NCBI RefSeq assembly: GCF_002979655.1 | Contig: NZ_PCPG01000011.1 | Span: forward strand, 1-64,000 | Direction: 5' to 3' | Length of the DNA stretch: 64,000 bases | Source: Microbacterium sp. MYb45 | GTDB lineage: Bacteria; Actinomycetota; Actinomycetes; Actinomycetales; Microbacteriaceae | In this document: piece after piece, positions 58,469-64,000 of the stretch | Position numbering within the stretch: the first letter of the stretch is position 1 | How the letters are laid out: every line of letters starts with the position of its first letter | The notes under the pieces: model-generated | Told to the model about the DNA's origin: nothing | Databases searched by the model: none | The model's input: the letters and a program-made list of their open reading frames with translations, nothing else | Position numbers and translations under genes: made by a program

Positions 58469-59293
58469 TCAACGCGCGAGATGGAGGCGCTGAGCGATCG
58501 CGGTCAGGATTGCACCCTGCACAGAAGCCCAGTGGTTCATGAGCTGGTCGTAGCCGATCCGGATCACGTGGTAACCGCGGATCATGAGTTCGGCATCGTG
58601 AGCGATGTCGCTCGTGCGCTGCACCCCCACATGATGGCCGCCGTCGATCTGCACGACGAGTCGTTCTCCGATCAGGAAGTCGACGCGATGCCCGACGATC
58701 CACACCTGCGGCGTGATCGGCAGGTCCAGCCAGGCCATTCGCGTCCGAAAGATGGTCTCGGTCCCCGCATCCGCGAACGGCCGAGCATCAGTGAGCAGTC
58801 GTCTCGCCGCCGGCGGGAGGGCCATCCGCTCGAGGGATTCGGCGTCGAACATCCGCGCCCGCATCGCGGACTCCCAGGTCGCGAGCGCATCTTCATGCGA
58901 CTGACAGCGGGCCACGAGAATGAGAGCATTCTCGATCGAGTCTTCGAGCAGTTCCGGATCTCGGGGGATGGCCGGTCTACTCCAGTGCACGACGCCCCTG
59001 ACGGCATTCGCATGACCGGAGTTCACCGGAGCCGCCACGTGCGGCTCGGATGCCGACGACACCCACAGCCCCTTCCGCTCGGCAAGGGTGATGCAACTGA
59101 GAACGACGCCGCGCCTTGCTGCCGCGATGAGCATCGCATCAGCACCCGGAAGAGCCACCCAGCCACGGCACACCGAGCTCACGAGGCCCGCCCGGACCGC
59201 CTGTCGGAGCATATGCTCCGTCACCCCGCAACGGCGCAGCGCGGCAACACGGGCGATCCCCTTCCGCGCCCTGAGCACGCCGACGACATCCAT
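58469..59293 (-). CDS. DUF559 protein, Vsr-like nuclease fold with N-terminal winged-helix-like region
   Basis: A 274-residue protein. The first 60 residues (MDVVGVLRARKGIARVAALRRCGVTEHMLRQAVRAGLVSSVCRG in segments) look like the AbiEi/type IV TA antitoxin N-terminal helix-turn-helix. The C-terminal 100 residues carry the DUF559 PD-(D/E)xK layout: HRVDFLIGERLVVQIDGGHHVG, then AHDAELMIRGYHVIRIGYDQL. The Asp of VDFL is kept, but the usual second acidic residue before IDG is Gln (VQIDG). There is no signal peptide. The gene stands alone, bracketed by inverted repeat copies at 58371-58445 and 59391-59465. Family members are often annotated as endonuclease-like; the function is not established. 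Confidence 0.87.
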   Translation of the reverse strand: MDVVGVLRARKGIARVAALRRCGVTEHMLRQAVRAGLVSSVCRGWVALPGADAMLIAAARRGVVLSCITLAERKGLWVSSASEPHVAAPVNSGHANAVRGVVHWSRPAIPRDPELLEDSIENALILVARCQSHEDALATWESAMRARMFDAESLERMALPPAARRLLTDARPFADAGTETIFRTRMAWLDLPITPQVWIVGHRVDFLIGERLVVQIDGGHHVGVQRTSDIAHDAELMIRGYHVIRIGYDQLMNHWASVQGAILTAIAQRLHLAR

Positions 59294-59390
59294 CCGTCGA
59301 TGATGCCGCGCAACCCGGCATCCACTCTTCGCCATTCCCGCGCTTTGTGTACGCAGCCGGGCGCATGAGCGCGGTGCAGTGTTAGTCGTC

Positions 59391-59465
59391 AGGCGAAGAA
59401 CTCGGTCATGGGCGGAGGAATCTGCGACGAGCTCCCGCCCATGACCGAGAAGTCCGCCCCACGCG
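59391..59465 (-). repeat. 75-base palindromic repeat, copy B (upstream side of DUF559 gene)
   Basis: This copy is in the opposite orientation to copy A. It contains a perfect 15-base stem: CTCGGTCATGGGCGG (59401-59415) with CCGCCCATGACCGAG (59435-59449), and an outer GGCG/CGCC pair set. The loop is 19 bases. Differences from copy A fall partly within paired positions, yet the fold is kept. It lies 97 bases upstream of the DUF559 start codon. Confidence 0.82.
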
Positions 59466-59505
59466 AGGGCATCACCACGCAGGACAGGACGCCCGGGCAC
59501 GCAGA

Positions 59506-59535
59506 AGGGGCGAGGATCCGAAGATCCTCGCCCCT
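59506..59535 (-). terminator. Terminator with UUCG tetraloop after rpsN
   Basis: A 13-base perfect stem (AGGGGCGAGGATC with GATCCTCGCCCCT) closes a 4-base loop that reads UUCG in the minus-strand RNA, flanked by C and G. It starts 15 bases past the rpsN stop. A UUCG loop closed by C-G is an exceptionally stable RNA hairpin. It ends the rpmB-rpmG-rpsN transcript. Confidence 0.88.
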
Positions 59536-59550
59536 CCTGTCAGCTGAGAC

Positions 59551-59856
59551 TTACCAGCTCGACTTGGTGACACCGGGCAGCTCGCCACGGTGTGCCATGT
59601 CACGGAAGCGGACACGCGAGATGCCGAACTTCGTGAGGACACCGCGGGGGCGGCCGTCGATGACGTCGCGCGAACGCACGCGAGCCGGCGACGCGTTGCG
59701 CGGCAGCTTCTGCAGGCCGACGCGTGCGGCCTCGCGGGCCTCGTCGGTGGCGTTCGGGTCGACCAGGGTCTTCTTCAGCTCGGCGCGACGCTCGGCGTAA
59801 CGCTCGACGATGACCTTGCGCTGCTCGTTGCGAGCGATCTTGCTCTTCTTAGCCAT
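59551..59856 (-). CDS. rpsN: 30S ribosomal protein S14, zinc-free long form
   Basis: A 101-residue S14. It begins [14 protein letters not shown] and ends with [31 protein letters not shown] in segments, as in long S14 proteins. No CxxC zinc knuckles are present, so it is the zinc-independent form; the zinc form is about 61 residues. It is the last gene of rpmB-rpmG-rpsN, 3 bases after rpmG, followed by a strong terminator. In mycobacteria and streptomycetes such zinc-free paralogues are induced by zinc shortage through Zur. It sits in the small ribosomal subunit. Confidence 0.97.
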   Translation of the reverse strand: MAKKSKIARNEQRKVIVERYAERRAELKKTLVDPNATDEAREAARVGLQKLPRNASPARVRSRDVIDGRPRGVLTKFGISRVRFRDMAHRGELPGVTKSSW

Positions 59857-59859
59857 TGA

Positions 59860-60030
59860 TCAACGCTCCTCTCGGAATTCGACGTGCTGACGGATGACCG
59901 GGTCGTACTTCTTGAGCACGAGGCGGTCGGGGGTGTTGCGTCGGTTCTTCTTCGTCACGTACGTGTAACCCGTACCTGCCGTCGAACGCAGCTTGATGAT
60001 CGGACGAACGTCCTGAGCCTTCTTGGCCAT
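59860..60030 (-). CDS. rpmG: 50S ribosomal protein L33
   Basis: A 56-residue L33 ([56 protein letters not shown] in order). It has no Cys at all, so it is the zinc-free version. It overlaps the rpmB stop by one base and ends 3 bases before rpsN, so the three are translated in series. GAGAGGAGCG near its end serves as the rpsN ribosome site. Confidence 0.97.
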   Translation of the reverse strand: MAKKAQDVRPIIKLRSTAGTGYTYVTKKNRRNTPDRLVLKKYDPVIRQHVEFREER

Positions 60031-60266
60031 TAGAGCTTCACACCCTTCGCCTGGAGGTCCTTGACCACGTTCTCGATGCCGCGGACGTCGATCACCTTGA
60101 TGCCCTTGGCGGACACGTTGAGCGTGATCTTACGACCGAGCGACGGAACGAAATACGTCTTCTTCTGCACGTTCGGGTCGAAGCGGCGCTTCGTCCGGCG
60201 GTGCGAGTGCGAGACATTGTGTCCGAAGCCGGGAACAGCTCCGGTCACCTGGCACACTGCTGCCAT
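60030..60266 (-). CDS. rpmB: 50S ribosomal protein L28
   Basis: A 78-residue L28. It starts [29 protein letters not shown] and carries [25 protein letters not shown], in segments. Only one Cys (residue 5) is present, so no zinc ribbon can form. It is the first gene of the three-gene operon. AAGGAGTCACATC lies before its ATG. The region upstream (60267-60405) has no visible gene; I looked for a Zur-type palindrome and found none. Confidence 0.97.
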   Translation of the reverse strand: MAAVCQVTGAVPGFGHNVSHSHRRTKRRFDPNVQKKTYFVPSLGRKITLNVSAKGIKVIDVRGIENVVKDLQAKGVKL

Positions 60267-60375
60267 GATGTGACTCCTTCTATACCGTGAGACCGGACGG
60301 CCTCACCCAAGATCCCTTGTCTGCACGCAACCTCGACCCGCCGATCTCTCGGCCGCAGAAGGGGAAGCACGCGAA

Positions 60376-60397
60376 CTGCGCACAGGAGTGTGCGCAG
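60376..60397 (-). terminator. Putative terminator after the DNA glycosylase gene
   Basis: CTGCGCACA (60376-60384) pairs perfectly with TGTGCGCAG (60389-60397) around GGAG. It starts 8 bases past the glycosylase stop in transcription order. The T-run is nearly absent, so its strength is uncertain. It may also serve as an upstream element of rpmB. Confidence 0.6.
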
Positions 60398-60405
60398 ACA
60401 AAGAG

Positions 60406-61137
60406 TCAGTTTAGCACGGGCGGAGTGCCGTCGAGCGCCGCGGCCTCGGCCGCGCCCCGCCCCCAGCGGAAGGGCGACACGGTGGGGTCGCCATCGATCC
60501 AGAAGCGCCAGGGGAACGCGTGCGTGCCGGCGACTCCGGCGACGCCGACCCGCGGGCCGCGCACCACGTCGTCCCGCGGCACGCCCAGCCACAGCTCGGC
60601 GCGTGCCCCGTGCTGTTTCTCCCCCGTGACGGCGTCGATCCCGTCGTGCAGCGGATGCCGCAACCCGACGGCCTGACCGAGACGCCCCGGCCCGCGGGCG
60701 AGGTCGCGAAGGGCGATCCGCCCGAGAGGCAGTGCCACACCGCGCCGACGAGCGGCGGCATCCGCTCCGGCCACGATCTCGCCCGCGCGCAGCAGCACGC
60801 CGTCGCCCTGTCCCTCGGGCCCGCACACGACGTTGACGCAGGAGTGGATGCCGTGACTCAGGTACACGTACAGGTGCCCCGGCTCGCCCCACATCGTGGC
60901 GTTGCGGGCGGTCGGCCCCATCCGCGCATGTGATCCGGGATCCGCGATTTCGCCGGTGCCCCGACCGTGGTACGCCTCGACCTCGGTGATACGCAGCCGC
61001 ACCTCGACCGGGTCTGTGGCTTCGGGCCCGACGACGAACGTGCGCAGTTCCGCGCCGAGCAGTCGCGGCGCGACGTCGACGGCAGAGCCGCCCAGATCGG
61101 CGCGAACGGCACGGCGCAGGGCATCGCGCGTCGACAT
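60406..61137 (-). CDS. 3-methyladenine DNA glycosylase (AAG/MPG family)
   Basis: A 243-residue DNA repair enzyme. The catalytic Glu54 is in ITEVEAYHG, the counterpart of human AAG Glu125 with Tyr56 matching Tyr127. HARMGPTARNATMWGEPGHLYVYLSHGIHSCVN, in segments, and VLLRAGEIVAG are family landmarks. It flips out and removes alkylated purines (3-methyladenine, 7-methylguanine, hypoxanthine), leaving an abasic site. It is the last gene of a same-strand run from the DUF318 permease and follows the repeat-rich membrane protein by one base. Confidence 0.95.
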   Translation of the reverse strand: MSTRDALRRAVRADLGGSAVDVAPRLLGAELRTFVVGPEATDPVEVRLRITEVEAYHGRGTGEIADPGSHARMGPTARNATMWGEPGHLYVYLSHGIHSCVNVVCGPEGQGDGVLLRAGEIVAGADAAARRRGVALPLGRIALRDLARGPGRLGQAVGLRHPLHDGIDAVTGEKQHGARAELWLGVPRDDVVRGPRVGVAGVAGTHAFPWRFWIDGDPTVSPFRWGRGAAEAAALDGTPPVLN

Positions 61138-61138
61138 G

Positions 61139-63022
61139 TCAGAACCGCGGTGCCGTCTGGCACCAGGAGACGTCGAAACCGGTGAGGGCCACCATCTCCT
61201 TGCCCGACTCCATGTCGATCAGGTGCGTCTCGACGTTCTCGGGCAGCGGGAGCCGCATCCCGTCGTACGGGTTGTTCGCCAGGTCGGGGGCGATGGCCAC
61301 CGCCGCGTACTGGCCGCTCGGAGATGCGCACGCCTGCAGGATCGAATCCGCCGAGCTCACCTCGACCAGAGGGGTGGCCTTCCCGTCATCGTCGACACGG
61401 ATCACGGCCTGTCCGATCGGCAGCCCCGCCTCGTCGCGCGAGACCACATGCCGGAGCGTGCCACCGGGGAACGGGGTGATCGAGGTGGCCGTGCCGTAGT
61501 CGGGATCGGATGCCGCGAGCGGCTCCTCGGATCCGTCGGCGAGGTCGAGCTCGACCGCTGTGCCGTCGATCCGCTCGACGATCGCCGTGTACGTGCCACG
61601 GGAGATGCCCTGGATGGTCGCCGCGAGTCCGAGGGACTGCACCCCCGCGTCGGTCGAGCGGTCGACGAGGGAGAGCGCACCGTCGAAGTCGATGAACAGC
61701 ACGGCGGCGCTGTCGGGCACGAACTGCCAGACGAAAACGCTCGCCTCCTTGCCCGCGACCTCGATGATCTGAGGGTCGTCCTTGCCGTTCAGCGACTGGG
61801 TGACCAGCACGCTCGCCCGACCTTCGTCGTCGCTCAGCTTGCGGTCGGAGTAGCTGTAGCCGACGAGGCCGCCGCGCTCGGAGACCTGGATCGCGCCCAC
61901 GTCGCCCTCACCGGGAAGCTTCAGCTCACGCTGGTTCTTCCCATCACGATCCATCACGAGCAGCCGGGACCCTTCGCCCTCCTCGACCGCGACGACGAGC
62001 TGGTTCGAGGTCGCCCGGAAGTCGTTGATCTTGTCGTGCTCGTAGACTGCGACGCCGTCGCCCTTGAGGTCGGTGAGGAAGATCTTGTCCTTGCCGTCGA
62101 CATCGCGGCGCAGGATGAAGATGTGGGATGCCGGGGTCTCGAAGCTCGTCGTCAACGTGGTCGCAGGACCCCCGCCGGCACCGGTGACATCGGCGACACG
62201 CACCGTGTACTTCGTGGAGTCGTCGAGCGGAACGGTGAAGCGCACACCGACGCCCCGGCCGGAGGCATCGACGGTGAACGGCACGGCCGGCTCGACGGTG
62301 ACCTGCTCGGGATCGATGTCCGAGAGCGCCTGGTTCGCCGTGAGGATGACCCGGCTCCCGGACGATTCGATCGCCTGCGCGGTGTCGACCTGCACCTCGC
62401 TGATCCGTGGCCCCTGCAGGAGGCTCACGATCCCGAACGCGGTGCCGACGAGCACCAGGATGCCGAGGACCGCGCCGATCGTGAGGAGGAAGCGGCGCGA
62501 CGTCGCGGGGGTGCGGGCAGGTTCGCGTGCGGACGGCTCGCGAGAATCGGCCGGATCGAACGCCGCATCGCGCGGCTCAGCCTCAGCCTCGGCTTCGGCC
62601 TCGGTGTCGGCGGCGGCATCGGGAGCGTCAGGGTCCGCGACGAAAGGGGCCGCACCCACGACGACGGGCTCCGTGGGGAGAGGGACGGAGGGAAGCGCCG
62701 TCGCCTCGGCGTCTTCCCGCGCAGCGGCCTCGAAGGCGGCCATCTTGCGGGCGGCGGCTTCCTGCTCCGCGACCTCGCGATCGCCCGCCTCACGGACGGC
62801 GGCTTCGCGGGCAGCAGCTTCCCGGGCGGCGGCCTCACGAGCAGCAGTCCCGCCCGCATCGGCACGCGGCTCCTCGGCGCTCGGCTCGGGCTCATGGTGC
62901 GTCGCGAGCGCGCGCTCGATCCGTTCCGCCTCGGCCGCCTCGGCTGCCTCTCTGGCCGCGCGCATCTCCGCACGAGTCTGCGGAACGGCGGGCACCTCGG
63001 GGCGATCGTCGTCAGTACTCAT
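61139..63022 (-). CDS. Membrane protein with Ala/Arg/Glu-rich cytoplasmic repeats and a large external domain
   Basis: A 627-residue protein of unknown function. Residues 20-110 are a charged, Ala-rich helical region with near-repeats of AREAAAREAAA, followed by an acidic Ala/Asp/Glu stretch (130-160). One membrane helix lies at about 178-201 (FLLTIGAVLGILVLVGTAFGIVS). The rest (about 420 residues) should be outside; it opens with a Big_5-like beta domain (VILTANQALSDIDPEQVTVEPAVPF in segments) and continues with WD/YWTD-like beta-propeller-style repeats (IFLTDLKGDGVAVYEHDK, LLVMDRDGKNQRELKL). Its start lies 11 bases inside the end of the TIGR03943 gene, so translation is coupled. A role in cell envelope sensing is possible but unproven. 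Confidence 0.82.
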   Translation of the reverse strand: MSTDDDRPEVPAVPQTRAEMRAAREAAEAAEAERIERALATHHEPEPSAEEPRADAGGTAAREAAAREAAAREAAVREAGDREVAEQEAAARKMAAFEAAAREDAEATALPSVPLPTEPVVVGAAPFVADPDAPDAAADTEAEAEAEAEPRDAAFDPADSREPSAREPARTPATSRRFLLTIGAVLGILVLVGTAFGIVSLLQGPRISEVQVDTAQAIESSGSRVILTANQALSDIDPEQVTVEPAVPFTVDASGRGVGVRFTVPLDDSTKYTVRVADVTGAGGGPATTLTTSFETPASHIFILRRDVDGKDKIFLTDLKGDGVAVYEHDKINDFRATSNQLVVAVEEGEGSRLLVMDRDGKNQRELKLPGEGDVGAIQVSERGGLVGYSYSDRKLSDDEGRASVLVTQSLNGKDDPQIIEVAGKEASVFVWQFVPDSAAVLFIDFDGALSLVDRSTDAGVQSLGLAATIQGISRGTYTAIVERIDGTAVELDLADGSEEPLAASDPDYGTATSITPFPGGTLRHVVSRDEAGLPIGQAVIRVDDDGKATPLVEVSSADSILQACASPSGQYAAVAIAPDLANNPYDGMRLPLPENVETHLIDMESGKEMVALTGFDVSWCQTAPRF

Positions 63023-63824
63023 ACGGATCCCCCGGCTCGTCGATCGCGACGACATCGGTCGGCTCGATACGGAGCTTTCCGTCGGCATCCGCGCGCACGG
63101 TCCCGGTGATCTCGACCCACTGTCCGGTCGCGTAGTCATCCGGATCGACGTCGACCGGGAGTGCCGCGGTCTGCGCGTCGATCACGCAGTGCGTGATGAC
63201 CAGTCGGGTGAGGTTCACGCCGTCATCGCCCGAGGAATCGGGTGTCACGAAGCCCGTGAGGGTCACCGGTGCGCCGTCATAGGCGGCGGTGTTCGTGGCC
63301 GCGGCGAAGACGCTCGCCCAGTCCCCCACGCCGAACGTGGAGGTGTCGGCGACGCCGAGCGCCACGGTGTCCGACCCCGCGAACAGCGCGCTCTGCTCGC
63401 CCGCGCGCGACATCGCCAGCTCGACCGACAGCGAGGCAGGCGGCAGCACGAGTGCGGCCGCGACGACGCCCGTGGCGATCACTCCGCCCGCGACGGCACC
63501 GACACCCGCAAGAGAACGTCGAGGCGACGCGGGGTGCGAGCCGTGATCGGCATCATCCGAGCCCTCCGCGACCACCGGAGCGGGCCCGTGATCGTGCCCG
63601 TGATCGCCCTCCTCGCCGAGCGGGAGCGTGCACGACCAGATCGCGCCGGCCAGTGTCACGACCGCGGCGGTGCACGCGAACCACACCGACTCGGGGCTGA
63701 TGTAGAGGTTGAGACGCCCGGTGAGGCCGAGGCCGAGCGTGACGACCGAGATCACGGCGGCGAGCCCCACACCCAGCCAGCGGGTGCCGAGCGCGCGGGC
63801 GCGGATGGCGGTCTGCTCAGACAA
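63012..63824 (-). CDS. TIGR03943 family protein (YcgQ-like)
   Basis: A 270-residue membrane protein starting with TTG. It has two N-terminal helices, a His/Asp-rich cytoplasmic loop (HGHDHG) that could bind metal, a third helix near residue 110 and an external domain with LTGFVTPDSSGDDGVNLTRLVITHCVIDAQTAALPV in segments, characteristic of TIGR03943. Family members are found next to DUF318 permeases, as here (YcgR/YcgQ pair). The TTG start overlaps the permease stop by 8 bases. The function of the pair is uncertain; metal or organo-arsenical export has been proposed for the permease family. Confidence 0.87.
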   Translation of the reverse strand: MSEQTAIRARALGTRWLGVGLAAVISVVTLGLGLTGRLNLYISPESVWFACTAAVVTLAGAIWSCTLPLGEEGDHGHDHGPAPVVAEGSDDADHGSHPASPRRSLAGVGAVAGGVIATGVVAAALVLPPASLSVELAMSRAGEQSALFAGSDTVALGVADTSTFGVGDWASVFAAATNTAAYDGAPVTLTGFVTPDSSGDDGVNLTRLVITHCVIDAQTAALPVDVDPDDYATGQWVEITGTVRADADGKLRIEPTDVVAIDEPGDPYEY

Positions 63825-64000
63825 GGACGTTCACCCCGATCCCGATGGCGAAGGCCGAGGCGAGCACGATGCCCACGATGCCCACGAGGGTGCGCGTCGT
63901 GAACGTGGTGCGCATGAGCGCGAGCATCTTGACGTCGACGAGCGGACCGACCAGCAGGAAGGCGACGATCGCACCGGACGAGAACGTCGAGGCGAACGAC
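63817..64000 (-). CDS. DUF318/ArsP-type permease, C-terminal fragment at window edge
   Basis: This is the last 60 codons of a gene that begins beyond the right edge. The visible part reads SGAIVAFLLVGPLVDVKML, then two helices ending in GIGVNVLV. The GPLVDVKM segment is characteristic of the DUF318 (PF03773) permease family, which includes ArsP and YcgR. It overlaps the TIGR03943 gene by 8 bases. The start and most membrane helices lie outside the window. Confidence 0.85.
   Translation of the reverse strand, partial: SFASTFSSGAIVAFLLVGPLVDVKMLALMRTTFTTRTLVGIVGIVLASAFAIGIGVNVLV

Noticed and set aside
58340-59550. Insertion-sequence interpretation with transposase and target-site duplication
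   Set aside because: No DDE or RAYT transposase motif and no direct repeats at the outer edges (left flank CCGACACCCC, right flank AGGGCATCAC); kept only as a repeat-flanked nuclease-like unit.
60267-60405. Zur box upstream of rpmB
   Set aside because: No palindrome of the TGAAAATGATTTTCA type was found by eye; only the glycosylase terminator hairpin is clear.
60896-63109. Plus-strand open frame of about 740 codons opposite the glycosylase and repeat-rich membrane protein
   Set aside because: Low-complexity shadow of the Ala/Glu-rich coding strand; no motif.
1-64000. CRISPR array, tRNA or rRNA genes, prophage or replication origin
   Set aside because: No regularly spaced repeats, no cloverleaf-like sequence and no phage or initiator genes were seen on either strand.

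Overview
The window is about 70% GC, with densely packed ATG/GTG-started genes and tight start/stop overlaps. Together with many LacI regulators, CUT1/CUT2 sugar importers, a DtxR-type iron box, a CopD-CtaG fusion and zinc-free ribosomal protein paralogues, it points to an actinobacterium, most likely a Microbacterium or close Microbacteriaceae relative. This is inferred from gene content and style; no 16S or other marker is present. No rRNA, tRNA, CRISPR array, insertion sequence or prophage was recognised, and no stretch over 300 bases lacks a gene.

Positions 1-30790 are a plant-polysaccharide and sugar uptake island of four modules, each with its own LacI repressor. After a left-edge truncated LacI and a divergent SDR epimerase (1-1909) come: (A) LacI, binding protein, two CUT1 permeases and a GH127 beta-L-arabinofuranosidase (1958-8204); (B) a galactofuranose-importer-like (YtfQ-YtfR-YtfT-YjfF) CUT2 operon with an extra paralogous ATPase and a LacI (8214-15754); (C) an alditol oxidase divergent from a LacI, followed by a Tat-type lipoprotein, two permeases and a GH51 arabinofuranosidase (15822-23084); (D) a LacI with a serine hydrolase, divergent from a binding protein, two permeases and a GH3 glycosidase (23121-30790). 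Palindromic operators are visible for A-D.

Positions 30797-41568 hold mixed housekeeping and transport genes: DUF1684 and NAD-binding proteins, an aquaporin with an altered second NPA motif, an APC transporter, a cysteine hydrolase, CorA, a serine-hydrolase-like lipoprotein lacking its catalytic residues, DUF2470 and heme oxygenase with an iron box, a PIF1/RecD-like helicase and a membrane-anchored hypothetical protein.

Positions 41578-54184 form module E: a LysR regulator, two permeases, LacZ-type GH2, a glucarate-dehydratase-like enolase, a second GH51, a binding protein, 2,5-dioxopentanoate dehydrogenase and 5-keto-4-deoxyglucarate dehydratase. The three catabolic enzymes would convert a hexarate to 2-oxoglutarate. 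Near-identical T-N11-A palindromes at its two promoters suggest one LysR-controlled regulon.

Positions 54216-64000 hold CopD-CtaG, an HU-like protein, a TetR/hydrolase pair with a clear operator, a DUF559 nuclease-like gene bracketed by inverted copies of a 75-base palindromic repeat (the most unusual structure seen), rpmB-rpmG-rpsN, a 3-methyladenine DNA glycosylase, a repeat-rich membrane protein, and a TIGR03943/DUF318 pair truncated at the right edge. Coordinates and residue numbers were counted by hand.
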